The notes under the pieces were generated by a model, which did no database searches, was not told where the DNA came from, and saw nothing but the letters and a program-made list of their open reading frames with translations. This document shows positions 53,868-64,000 of a stretch of 64,000 nt of DNA, piece after piece. The position numbers and the translations under genes were made by a program. The stretch's first letter is position 1. Each line of letters starts with the position of its first letter. The DNA comes from Exophiala sp. HKRS030 (taxonomy: Eukaryota; Ascomycota; Eurotiomycetes; Chaetothyriales; Herpotrichiellaceae), in contig JAHWDD010000003.1 in the NCBI GenBank assembly GCA_023897205.1, positions 3,537,665-3,601,664 on the forward strand, in the 5' to 3' direction.

Positions 53868-55823
53868 CTATTTGTGCGGCACTTGTTTCTTTCCAGCCCA
53901 TTGCCGCACAGCACTCAATGCCATACACCAGGCCATACATGCAGCCGTAAGGCTCATTGCCATGGTCGCGACGATCATCGCATTGATATCATTCTCGATC
54001 AGAGCATTGATTGTGTCTTGGTTCTGATTAACCCAGACAACGTTAACAGCTGACACAAGAGAGCCAGAGAGCATTCAGGAGCAGACTTACGCTCGCCATT
54101 AGCATGATCCCACCGGCCATCAAACAGAAAGAGGTGACCGATTCCGAGGGCGGCGGAGAAGGCGACGTGGATGTGGGAGGTACCAGGTATATCAGTAGGT
54201 AGGTAATACATCTTGCAGCTGAGGCTCCAGTGAGAAGATTTCCGACCTGTCAATCGGTGAGATAGAGTTCTACGAACGGAGAAGCAGCAATACTGACCCA
54301 TTGATGCATCATCGTAGACTGCATACTAGCTTGTTGGTGACCTCCAAGGATTCTGCCTAATAGGAAAATGATCAATGGAATAATGGGATTGATAGAGTAC
54401 CCGGGTATCAAAATCGGCTTTTCGTCAACGGCGTAGGATGTGTCAATTGTGAGTTTCAATTTTCTCGACAACCTTCCATAACCCTGATGTTCAACCATGA
54501 TGCCGCACTGTGTGAAAGTCAGCATCATTGACCAAGACCTTTTCAAGCGGCAACTGAGAAAATTACCAATCCCCCACCAATGAATAGGACTGAAATGGCC
54601 ACATGTTCGAAGTCCTGCGCAATCCAGGCCTCTCCCCAGGCTGATAAGTGTTCGAGAAAAACATTCGAGATGCCATAAATAAAGATAAGAGAGCTCTCCA
54701 CTCCTTCCATGGTAATAGATCGACTTGCCCTATCATTGGGAAAGCTCGCTGCGTGTTTGAGGTTCCAAGCCCATCCGATGCTCGAAAAGCTACCCAAAGA
54801 ACGCCATAGAGTTATGAGACCAAAGACAAAGAAAACCCCACCCTTGATAAAATGTGCTATGCCATTAAATATTTGTTTCCCGTGCTAGAAATGTTAGCGT
54901 TCCTGGGAAAGGAGTCGAAGAAGCCCAGACATACGAATATTCCGGCCATTGTTACTAGCCCAGTGCAAAGAGCCACAAGTGTCAGAACCATCAAGACGAT
55001 GGTGAATGTCATTGATGTCTTATCCAAGACTGGAACGAGTGAAAGGGGTTCCAGGAACTTGAACTCGCGTCTAAAACATGGGATCTTCTTACGGTACCAT
55101 CCGCCAAGGACGGCGCGGCGAGGCCGGAGAAGGCTCCAATAGATGCTGTGGGAGCCAGTTCCATTTGCTCCAGTTCCCTCAACGTCCAAGGATGGGCGGC
55201 GGTGAGGGTCTGAGGATGTTCGGTCACTCGAATCCGCGCAAAGATGCGGATCAGAATCGTTCCAGGATGCCGAAGATGACACTAATGGTTCCTCGTCGTG
55301 ATATACCCTAGTTGCAATCGCTCTCGTGGATCTATAGTGCAAGCTGCTTCTCAAGATTCTTGTTATGAACTGAGAAGCAGCAAGAACTGACAATACCCAG
55401 CCGATCCCATGGTGTATGTTGTTGGGATATAAGTTCGGAGTTTTGCTGTTGTATGCCCATCCAAAGACGGTTCCAACGGCGTTCAGTCCCAAGAAAAGTA
55501 TTTGGGAGGGGTAGGCAAATTTCGACCGTGCGAAATCCAATGCCACAACTAGAATTGTCAGCCCAAAAATAATGAAATGAACTGGAAGCGAAGTGTATAC
55601 AAATCGGAAAACATCCCACCCATGAGAGCAACATCAGTCCAATATGGGCATAAAGAAGACCAGAGGAACTTGGTTCTCGGAAGTAACTTTGGGCCGTTGA
55701 AGGGAGAGAAGTAGTTGTAGGGCCTTCAGCGACACGAGATTGGATGTCCTTGGCCATGACAATCGAGGCTCTGGAAAGACAAAGGCAGATAAACAGGAGA
55801 GATTGTAGCCAAAAACGCCCCAT
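53868..55823 (-). CDS. Ytp1-like integral membrane protein (DUF2427/YTP1 domains)
   Basis: Six exons (55601-55823, 54935-55548, 54567-54884, 54298-54507, 54091-54246, 53868-54023) join without any frame repair to 558 residues. A signal peptide (MGRFWLQSLLFICLCLS) is followed by the DUF2427 region: GLLYAHIGLMLLSWVGCFPI, FAYPSQILFLGLNAVGTVFG and HHGIGWVLSVLAA. The C-terminal YTP1 domain begins HGKQIFNGIAHFIKGGVFF and holds GSFSSIGWAWN, SLIFIYGISNVFLEHL, NPIIPLIIFLLGRILGGHQQ, TSFCLMAGGIMLMAS and a last helix with AMSLTAACMAW. Yeast Ytp1 has no settled function; the N-terminal part resembles cytochrome b561-like folds with conserved histidines. A hydrophilic loop (about residues 130-185) separates the halves. 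All junctions fall exactly at conserved positions. Confidence 0.92.
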
Positions 55824-58145
55824 ACTGAAACCGATGCAATGGATAATGTGACAATAACGACGAGACCATGGACAGTACTTCAAGGGTCGGGATGATGGCA
55901 CCCATCCTTTTTGGAAGAAGGTCATGATTTTTATATACATGCACAATGGGCTAACCCCAAGACCCAGAGTCCGAAAATCTAGTCCAGTGTTGGTCGACGG
56001 ACTTCGTTCATCGAATAGGATTCGTGAGGCTCGATAGACTATGGAGTGTGGATCTGTGAGATCAGACCATGATAGCCTTGGCAGTAATTATGATTCCTTC
56101 GAAAAATCCTGTCGATGTCCTCCTCAAGTCAGTGCGCGAAATGAATCACAGTACCTGTCAGGACCTGAGTCCAGAAGCAGTAATCCGCAACACCTGAACG
56201 ACCATAGACGTCGCATCTTGTCGCCCCATAAGTGCTATGGTGACTTGTGAAACACATCGAACATGGCACAATTACAAGAATCACCCACATCCAGTGGGGA
56301 GAGCGAGGCTGAAGGATACGCGTCCTAATCGTGTCTTGTATCATCAGTTGCTATACCCGGCCCCCCCTTGCCAGGGAAACGCACTAGTCCGAGATGGGCA
56401 GCATCTTCCGAGTCACGTGATATCACTTCGGATCAGGGATCGGATCCACGCGGATCGTTGGTAATTGTGCATGTACTCAATCGTAATCGTATCTAAACAT
56501 TTGTATTGTCCAGTGATAAGCTCAAGCGCAACCGCACAAGCCCTACAAGTCTGTTGAGAGAAGTAGGAGGCCTTATTCGCCGTTTGGCGGTAATGTGCAA
56601 CATTCCTCTTCTAGGGTGCATGACTTCATGATGCCTATAACTGACGCCTTGGTCTTATGGCATTAAGCAAGTGTGGCAAAGCGTTGTGGTTGCTGGGTAC
56701 TTTGCCCCGTTGCAGGTACTACAAGCTCCTTGACAAGCCTTGTGAGGCTTGACTTGTGAACTTATCCATCTGGTATAAGATCATCGGCGCTTTCGGTGGT
56801 GTTAGCTGTGATATAAAGCTCTTTGCTGGTAGCAGATTCTTCAAGCCAATCTGGGATTGTGATGTACCGTCTTCGGTCATTACTTGCTTTTTGCAAGGGT
56901 TCTGAGGAACCCCCATGTCTGAGAGGACACGGCCAACGGATGCGGTCATCTTACTGCACAATTCAAGAAGAACGAGGAACGTTCCTCACTAACTAGTGCA
57001 TCATCGATCTATCCCCCTCAGACTTGTTTGCAAGCTATGGCTTTCGCTGCACAGGTCAGCTCTGTAACGAAGAAGAGTATTCAGTCCTCAAAAGAGACGC
57101 GAATGCATCGGAAAATTCAGCTGATATGTTCTGTGAAGCTATAAAAGCGATTCCTCGGCGTCTCAGAAGCTTCCCTGTATGGATGTGAGAGACTTTCTTG
57201 AGGATGTGGTCTATTGATCACCTACGATCGAGCAACACCCTGTGTTGTAAGGGTGCATTAATTCACACAAGTTTCCTAGAACGAGAAATGCAGTACAAAC
57301 ACATTCGAGCTCTCCGGGGTGGTGTAAACAGTCACCAATGCCCGAAGGTCGTCTCCTATACTGTCCAAGCCTCGAGTCTACTATCAGTGTCTCCATATGA
57401 GAGAAACCAACAAAAAACTCTTGGCAGAGACGTCGTGGAATGAAACAGAACGCAGTTCAGACTTTTTGTTCACACATCACCGTGCGTGAAAGTTCATGCA
57501 AACCATAAATGAAGCATGTCATGGTCGACATCGGTGAGCATCTCAGTCTGGTCACCAAATGACAACGCATATTTCCAGTCACATGTGGTATCATGACTTT
57601 CTCCTTCGCAATCACAATTTGAAAGACTACCTGCTGTGAATCTGCTGAACTTACACATACTGTAGACAGCTTCATTAATGATGTGTCACAGGCCCAAGCG
57701 AATAGACCGATCTCTTGGTGATGTGTCCCACAGAACATGTGGTCCGAAGCTTCTTGAGAGAGCTATGGTGACACTGGTGTAGGTATTGTCACTGTTCTGA
57801 GCGGTGACCGCGTTCTTGCTAAACGCTCTTTTTGGATTGAAATCATAATAGGAGTGCTTAGTTCCGATTAAACGTCAAGGTTGTTCTGTGCGCACACAGA
57901 TGAATCATTTCTAGACTCTGGCGAGGTAATAAGTAGGTGACGCTTGCTCCATTGTAGTCAGGTCGCAACTCAGTCAGAGGCTCGAGACATCTTCTGTATA
58001 TAAATCGTTGAGCTCTAGCAAGAATTGCACGACGTTGATCATCTTCGTACAATAACGCAGAGACTTGAATTCGAGCTCCGTCCGTGATTGTCTGTCGTCT
58101 CAATCAAAAGCCGTACTTCAAAGGAACCGTCAGTTTTCAGGTTAA
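55824..58145. other. Intergenic, no gene recognised
   Basis: About 2.3 kb with short ORFs on both strands, none with recognisable content. Base composition is mixed, with no repeats of note. Confidence 0.4.
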
Positions 58146-59120
58146 ATGCCGTTCTTACCACAGAGAAGGGGCCGCGCGCAGTCAGACTGGATCGACCCAC
58201 ACTTCGTGTTGTCTGAGCGTGACTCTTACTTATTGTCTGCTGATCTTACACAGGGTTTCGATGAGTTTCCAGCTGCCACAAATGCATCAATAGTACTGCC
58301 AAAGCGAACTGACCCGCGGTTGCCTCAGTTTGATTGCGCACTCCGAATTGCTGTGAGTGTTGGAGTGGGTTGCATCGTCAATTGGAGCTTCCTTGCTCTA
58401 GGACATCCACAGAGACAACCTGAAAATTGGAACGATGACTTCAATATGTGGCGCATCGATCGCAATTGTCGGCCATGGATCAGATTTCCCACTGTTGAAG
58501 ACCCAAACAACGTCGTCAGGGCAATAGGTTGCAGTACGATCCAGTTCTTCTGGAGAAAAGCTTTTCAAAATTTTCCCGCGCGAGGCCCTAACAGCTTCGC
58601 TTGCTTCACTTTGAGGTGTCTGGTGGTGGAAGATTCGCACCAGATGTCCGGTGATGTAGTTCCAGGACCAAATGTGCCGCAGATGTGGTTAGGGTGTAAC
58701 ACCGCGGCATGGTTCACAGAACCTCAGAACTTCATGATCCATGCTACCGACGATGGAGGTAACCCTGTCTGCAAACCAACGGCGGACGGGTTTCCAGCGA
58801 CATTCAAATTAGTTATGGGTGATACTGCCGGAACAAGCCAAGGGCCATCAACTCTGCGCGAGTGCCTTATTGGGGACAAGACTGATTTTCTCAGCGCGAG
58901 AGCATCGCACCCCAGGCGAAAGCGGCTAGAGTTGGCTAACGCAGTGAATACAACCCGAGAGTTCAATCATTATCTGACAAATGACTACAAAATCCTGGAG
59001 ATGATGGTGGGAACCGAATATTGGGACGGAACTAGTCCCGACTTTGAGCTTGAATTCCTTTCTCATGAGGATGACAAGTCCTCACGGTCTATGGCGCAAA
59101 ATGATGATGACGAGACTTGA
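58146..59120 (+). CDS. GCIV/CLV/MWIG family protein, member 3 (unknown function)
   Basis: An uninterrupted frame of 324 residues from ATG 58146. Motifs shared with members 1 and 2 appear in the same order: VGVGCIVNWSFL (GCIV at 75-78), LRCLVVEDS (CLV at 158-160), and QMWLGC (180-184). The Trp-rich segment between them (NMWRIDRNCRPWIRFP) is special to this copy. The C-terminal part (~residues 225-324) has no counterpart that I can align in the others and ends in an acidic tail (AQNDDDET). No signal peptide, membrane helix or known catalytic motif. It lies well away from the other two but on the same strand. Function unknown. Confidence 0.68.
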   Translation: MPFLPQRRGRAQSDWIDPHFVLSERDSYLLSADLTQGFDEFPAATNASIVLPKRTDPRLPQFDCALRIAVSVGVGCIVNWSFLALGHPQRQPENWNDDFNMWRIDRNCRPWIRFPTVEDPNNVVRAIGCSTIQFFWRKAFQNFPARGPNSFACFTLRCLVVEDSHQMSGDVVPGPNVPQMWLGCNTAAWFTEPQNFMIHATDDGGNPVCKPTADGFPATFKLVMGDTAGTSQGPSTLRECLIGDKTDFLSARASHPRRKRLELANAVNTTREFNHYLTNDYKILEMMVGTEYWDGTSPDFELEFLSHEDDKSSRSMAQNDDDET

Positions 59121-60270
59121 AAGTAGTTCCAGGCGGTGAAATCCTAGGAAGCCATACATGGAGTGTTGACACAGACACGTGTGACTGTGCATAAATTACC
59201 AGTCGCTATTGCAGGGGAAGTGAGGAACCACTCACTTCGGGTGAGAATGTGCTTTAGGAACTAATGTTTTCCATTATATGCATTGAATTATAACAGATTC
59301 CTTTCCACCCGAACCACCTCAATACGCTCAATAGAAGTCAAGTGCCGCTCACGCAACGAATGGTCCTACAGACGAAGGCGGTCGGCATGAAAAGGGGCAA
59401 GGCTGAGAGGCGCCGTCTTCCGGCGCCAAGCATTGAGCGGTGATCCACCGGCGTGCACTTCGATTGACGACGTCATTGCTTTTGGAGAGGTTTGCGAATG
59501 AATCTATGGTGCACTTGCATTATTGCTAAAGCTGGACTTGAGAGTGTTGGTATTGATAGTATTTGAGACATGATGGCAAGCAAAACTTCCTCTTGTGTGG
59601 CTTTCTTACAAATCATTCGGGCTGGAATTCTGTCGTAAGAGCTTTACTTAAACCCAGTGCGATTTGACATAACGCCTGCACAAATACAGCAATTAAAGCA
59701 ACTACGGGCTACTTGCATGAGCTGCAATGTTTCAACTTCCTCGAACAAGTTAGTCTTCTTGTTGGAATGCGGACTCAGGCACGAGCGAGATCTTGTGTCT
59801 CCTTCACGTGCATGCTTGTAAGCCAGGCCACTGCAAATATGGTGTTAGACTTCACACAAAATTGGATGTATCGTACTGTGATAGCATTACCCCTCCCATG
59901 TCATGCAGGTTTCTATTGTCCATAAGCTTTATGTTCTACCGCAGGTCTCTTACAATGGTCGAATGGACTTCCAAAAGTCCAGGAAGAGGGCCAGCATTCC
60001 CGTAGAGTTTGCGGGGAATCCTTGCAATATGTCCCCGGTTGTCCGGCTATGACGTCTGATCATCAAGCTAATGGAACGTACGAACATGATATCAACGACC
60101 GCTGATCCTTGCAAGCGACATTAATCTCGTACTGTACTCTGAAACCCCTGGAAATCAAAGCTTCTTTATTGAACCTACAGGAAATCTGAGAGTTCGTCGA
60201 CGATTTCGTAAAACAGATCAGTTCACATTTTTGAATCAACAAGACCCAAAAACAAGCACAGAAGAACATC
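59121..60270. other. Intergenic, no gene recognised
   Basis: About 1.15 kb with nothing recognisable. The last 150 bases before 60271 are A-rich, as in a leader. Confidence 0.35.
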
Positions 60271-60699
60271 ATGGCTGACCGTGGAACCTTCGAAGACGGA
60301 ATGGGTTCCGGCAGAGCAGATCGCGGCACATACGGAGAAGAAGGGATGGGATCCGGTGGACAAGATCGAGGCATGGCCGAAGAAGGGCTGGGTACTGGCG
60401 GCCGAGACTACGGTGGCTCGTCTGAAGAAGGCCTTGGCACGGGCGGTCCAGATCGTACTCCCAACGAGGATGGGATGGGCACAGGCGGAGCGGATAGAGG
60501 ATCATATGAAGATGGTATGGGTTCTGGACGGCCGGATCGGGGCATGGCCGAGGAAAGGCTGGGGTCAGGACGATCAGCTGGCGGTGCGGAGCCGAAAAAG
60601 GAGGACACCAAGCACCACCATGGTGGGGACCATCAAGAGAAGTCCAAGATTGAAAAGATCAAGGACAGATTGTTTAATACGCCTCATGAAACTAATTGA
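60271..60699 (+). CDS. Hydrophilic tandem-repeat protein, dehydrin-like C-terminus
   Basis: A frame of 142 residues from ATG 60271. Residues 1-~100 are seven imperfect units of 14-15 residues with the pattern DRGxxxE[DE]G[ML]G[ST]G[GR]x, for example DRGTYGEEGMGSGGQ and DRGSYEDGMGSGRP. The protein is rich in Gly, Asp, Glu and Arg and lacks hydrophobic segments, so it should be disordered. The end is KEDTKHHHGGDHQEKSKIEK, then IKDRLF; the EKSKIEKIKDRL stretch resembles the K-segment of plant dehydrins (Lys-rich amphipathic helix). Proteins of this type often protect against drying or heat, but that is inference. It reads towards the monooxygenase gene, whose stop lies only about 70 bp away. Confidence 0.75.
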   Translation: MADRGTFEDGMGSGRADRGTYGEEGMGSGGQDRGMAEEGLGTGGRDYGGSSEEGLGTGGPDRTPNEDGMGTGGADRGSYEDGMGSGRPDRGMAEERLGSGRSAGGAEPKKEDTKHHHGGDHQEKSKIEKIKDRLFNTPHETN

Positions 60700-60769
60700 G
60701 GGGGGAAGTTCGTACTGGCTGAAGCGTGCCAAGAGTGAATCTGTAACATCTCCTTCTTCCTCTGCAAGC

Positions 60770-62362
60770 TCACTCATCAGCGCGCCATTTATACTGTGAG
60801 CCGGGATGATCCTCCCTCAATCGTGGACCAAGCCCGTCGCCCAGATAGTTCTCTCTCGCCGTAGACGCAGCATAGTCATTCCAAAACACCCCTCGAGCCC
60901 TGAGTTCCGGCAGCAGGAACTTAATGATATCCTCGAAATCGCCTGGATTGATCGCATAGGAGATATTGAAGCCATCGACGCCAGTGCCATCAACCCATCT
61001 CTGCAACCCATCGGCCACTGTCTTGGGAGATCCGATCAGTCTAGCATGAGGCCCACCAAGTGCAAGTTCCTGCATGACTCGTTTCTTGGTCCATTTGATA
61101 CCGTTCGTTCCTGGTACGGTGGCGCTCCAAGCCGTCACCATGCTTTGAATGGCTCCGGGGCCTGTGAATCTGAAGTCTTCATCGTCGCTGAATTTAGAGA
61201 GATCTGTGCCCGTCCAGCCGCCAAAGAGAGTGGCCGATCCTTCCAGGTCGGCATATGATAGATAGTCCTCATATTTCGCTTGTGCTTTTTCGTCGGTCTC
61301 ATCCACAAATATCAGGATTCCTGCGATCAATTTGATCCGCGATGGATCTCTACCTTGCTCAACGGCTTGAGTGCGGATGTCGTCGACGGATTTCTTGACT
61401 GCTGTGGGTTCCATGCCCGCAAGGAACATGCATTCTGCATGCTTAGTGGCAAAGGCTTTGCCGGCAGTGCTCGTTCCAGCTTGGAATATGAAGGGTGTCC
61501 TCTGTATTGATGGCTCGGTTGTTAGTGGTCCCGCTGACTTGAAGTATTTTCTTTGCTCGAATCAGCTTACTTTCTCTCCCCTCAAGCATATATTCTACGT
61601 ACCCCTGGTGATCCACACGCCTGACACTGCCAGGAGTCGTGTATTGAGTACTGTTCCGCATAACAGCACCATCTCTCCAAGAACCTTCCCACAGTTTATA
61701 AGTCAAACTCATATATTCATCCGCCATCTGATAGCGCTCATCGTGAGCAATCTGCGTTTCCAAACCGACATTCCGCGCTGCAGACTCGAGATGGCTCGTG
61801 ACAACATTCCAGGCAACCCGTCCTTTTGTCAAATGATCAAGCGTGGCAAATCTCCTGGCGAGTAAGAATGGATTCTCATAGGTCGTCGAAGCTGTGATTC
61901 CAAATGAGAGGTACTTGGTGACTGCCGCCATTGCCGCCACAGGAAGACTTTTGGTCGAAGTTAGAGACGAACTTCAACTAACCACGCTTCAAAACGCAGC
62001 GCCGCGACTTACAAGGGATCAGCCATGGGAAATTGCGCAACACCAGGAAGGCCAGCATCGATATTTCCCGGTCCTTTGTAGACGTCGTACTGCCCAAGGA
62101 CATCGGCGATGAATATGGCGTGGAATTTACCTTGTTCTAGAAGTTTTGCGAGATCTGTCCAATACTCAATGTCCGTATATTGTGCGGTACGATTTCGGGG
62201 ATGCCGCCATAAGCCTGACTTGTTAGATCGGCTTCACAACTGAAATTTCGAACAGATAGGAGAAAACGACATACCAGGCGCCAGATGCCCTGGAGTGCTC
62301 ATCGTGAACGCATTCAAGATCCATTGCTTTGGCTTCTGGCCTGTGGCCAGTGAATCTGCCAT
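60770..62362 (-). CDS. FMN-dependent monooxygenase, NtaA/SnaA/DszA type
   Basis: Four exons (62275-62362, 62013-62214, 61571-61947, 60770-61533) give 476 residues, the usual length for this branch of the bacterial luciferase-like family. Motifs include LNAFTMSTPGHLAPGLWRHP, HAIFIADVLGQYDVYKGPG, NPFLLARRFATLDHLTKGRV followed by AWNVVTS, TEPSIQRTPFIFQAGTSTAG and GPHARLIGSPKTVADGLQRW. Relatives use FMNH2 and O2 to split C-N or C-S bonds in compounds such as nitrilotriacetate or dibenzothiophene sulfone, releasing nitrogen or sulfur. The third intron is only 37 nt (61534-61570); without it the EPSxQRTP element is lost. No signal peptide. It diverges from a urea-transporter-like gene, suggesting nitrogen use. 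Confidence 0.9.
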
Positions 62363-63436
62363 AGCCTGTGCTTGGGAAAATAGTCCAATATCAGAAAGGT
62401 GTCAAAGTGCAGTCATGGCAACAGTCTTCCTGTCTGACAAGAAAACATGAGACAAAATTCTAATGTTCTAACAAGGCTGTGGAGTCGATATCCACTTACC
62501 TACTCGTTCGGGTAGAGATATGAACATTCTCCGAAAGCGGCGAATAGCGTCGGTTTTATTGCGTATCTTTGAGCACCTCATTCTTGGAAACATCACATCA
62601 TATCACCTACCACTCCGTAAATATGTACAAATCACACAGCCTCTTGACGTTTGTTCCTAAGATAAGTGGAGGTGATAATCCTACTCACTTCCTCTTCAGG
62701 AATAACTTGACGGAACATGGTATTGAGTGAGCGCTAACATCTTCGTTTCTGGGCCCAGCCCTGCGTCTCGGATGACCGACTTGTATATCCGCAACGGACT
62801 TTTGCGAAGCCCTTGCGGCCATATTCACAACCTTTTCAGATGATGGGATCTATGAATTCTGTTTAGTTTGATCAGATCAACTAGATCAATCCAGAAGCCT
62901 GTCAGATGTCTTCCACTTTCACTTTCAAGCAATCTAGCCCCAAGAGTGGGAAATCAAGTCTAGTAGACTTGGGTTGCTATCCTAGCCAACGAGTTTACAA
63001 GAGATAATGAAGGTGTGCTTGAACACTTGGCCGAAAGTGGATCTAAAAGTCCGTCCTGTAGCAGTCGAAATATCGCACGACTGATCGCCATACCCTCGAA
63101 ATTGTCGGACACATGGCCGAGCTTTTGATTCCGTTTCGCGACAGGTTCTTCATAAATGGGTATCTTGGCCTTGCATGGTATGGAGCAGGAAGGCTTATCT
63201 ACCCTGCCCGCTGTACTGCTACAGGTGGAAGATCTTCAGATCCACCCCTATATCGATGCGTGATCACACCATGATTAATCGGTAAGACGCGATGCAGATT
63301 AAATGGGGAACATAACAACTCAAATGAAATGAGACAAAACGTGGCGACAGGGAGGTATATTGACATAAATTCGACCAAAGTTCCTTTTGTATCGGCAAGC
63401 GGTAAATTGGTACCCAATTCTACTCAGATAGAAAGT
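62363..63436. promoter_or_regulatory. Divergent promoter with GATA-factor (AreA/NIT2-type) sites
   Basis: 1.07 kb between the start codons of the monooxygenase and urea-transporter genes. HGATAR sites are at 62660-62665 (AGATAA), 62673-62678 (TGATAA), 63002-63007 (AGATAA), 63195-63200 (TTATCT, minus strand) and 63426-63431 (AGATAG). The first two lie 7 bp apart, the kind of paired arrangement bound by nitrogen-responsive GATA factors. Single sites can occur by chance at this density. Confidence 0.5.
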
Positions 63437-64000
63437 ATGTCAACAAACGTCGAAGCACCGCTGCCTCAAGGGGCTGGATATGGCGTCGTTGTAGGGCTAG
63501 GTGTTGCTTTTGCCCTAGGTGAAGAACATGATCCCCCATAGGACTAATCAATTGCTGACTGCTCCAAGGCATGGTGTGGGTTACACGAGCTTTGAAGAAG
63601 TTCTTCAATGAAGACAACAACACAACTGAAACGTAAGGTTACTTTCCCGAGCAGATCAATTTATGGTTAATCTGTTCCAGATTCATGGTAGCAAACCGTA
63701 GTGTGGGTACTGGCCTGACTGCTGCCGCTGTCATATCCTCCTGGTTATATAGTACTGCTCTCCTTGGAGCATCCCTACTCACCTATCGATTCGGACTTGC
63801 CTTGGGCGTGTGGTGGGGTGCTTCCGCAAGCACGATGATCTGTCTCATGGCGTATCTTGCGATTGAAGCGAAACGACGTGCGCCTAATGCTCACACACTG
63901 CTCGAGATCATCAGAGTACGCTATGGCACTGCTGCACACATTCTTTGGATATTCCTCTGCCTTTTGAACAATTGTTTTGTCTTCACTAGCATGTTGGTGG
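63437..64000 (+). CDS. dur3: Urea/sodium-solute symporter-type transporter, DUR3-like (5' part)
   Basis: Three exons are visible (63437-63518, 63569-63632, 63681 to the window end); the gene is cut by the edge. The start MSTNVEAPLPQGAGYGVVVG leads into the first helix, followed by ALKKFFNEDNNTTETFMVAN and VGTGLTAAAVISSWLYSTAL, hallmarks of eukaryotic DUR3-type urea permeases of the SSS family. Further helices carry LGVWWGASASTMICLMAYLA, EAKRRAPNAHTLLEIIRVRY and HILWIFLCLLNNCFVFTSML. The family has about 15 helices and 650-700 residues. It imports urea with protons (or polyamines in some fungi) and is normally induced when good nitrogen is scarce. The start codon is chosen because it gives the family's exact N-terminus. 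Confidence 0.93.

Noticed and set aside
60281..60799. 172-codon plus-strand ORF in another frame of the repeat protein
   Set aside because: A by-product of the 45-nt-like repeat being open in two frames; the frame from 60271 has a leader, regular repeats and a sensible C-terminus.

Overview
The window looks like nuclear DNA of a filamentous ascomycete (Pezizomycotina). It is moderately gene-dense, with many short spliceosomal introns (GT..AG, often with a CTAAC/CTGAC branch site 5-20 nt before the acceptor). Its gene set is typically fungal: Zn(II)2Cys6 regulators, a Grg1/CCG-1 homologue, a SomA/Flo8-type LisH regulator, a Ytp1-like membrane protein, a DUF6594 protein, DUR3-type urea permease and mitochondrial FAD glycerol-3-phosphate dehydrogenase. 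I cannot place it more finely. There is no operon logic, CRISPR, rRNA or obvious tRNA. All identities come from reading translations and recalling families; no database was searched.

Layout. 1-5 kb: a four-helix MARVEL-like membrane protein and a phospholipase B gene with two in-frame stops at its N-terminus. 5-12.5 kb: a doubtful small membrane-protein gene, an intronless Zn2Cys6 factor, and the short starvation/glucose-repressible protein Grg1. 12.5-17 kb: two secreted phosphoester-type hydrolases side by side (phytase-esterase-like and endonuclease/exonuclease/phosphatase-like), both with broken frames. 18.5-21.4 kb: an orphan ORF and a two-segment membrane protein. 22.5-25 kb: a divergent housekeeping pair, U5 snRNP 40K WD-repeat protein and TRAPP subunit BET3. 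26.8-32.1 kb: a SomA-like LisH regulator and a conserved fungal protein of unknown function. 33-39.5 kb: leucine biosynthesis (alpha-isopropylmalate synthase) and mitochondrial glycerol-3-phosphate dehydrogenase. 41-49 kb: two members of a divergent paralogous family, a C2H2 protein with a degenerate retropepsin-like domain, a DUF6594 protein and an NAD(P)-dependent reductase. 49-56 kb: two convergent zinc-finger regulators and a Ytp1-like protein. 58-64 kb: a third family member, a tandem-repeat hydrophilic protein, an FMN-dependent monooxygenase and, divergent from it and running off the end, a urea/SSS transporter with GATA-factor sites between them.

Two signals stand out. First, seven clean one-base losses, all at C or G bases and nearly all in short C/G runs, break four otherwise conserved genes between 13 and 29 kb, including an essential splicing factor. 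This most likely marks assembly or sequencing error, but raw reads or RNA should decide. Second, three genes at 41.1, 45.9 and 58.1 kb share an ordered set of motifs (GxGCIV, then CLV, then MW[IL]G) that I do not recognise from any named family. They appear to be a rapidly diverging local paralogous family.
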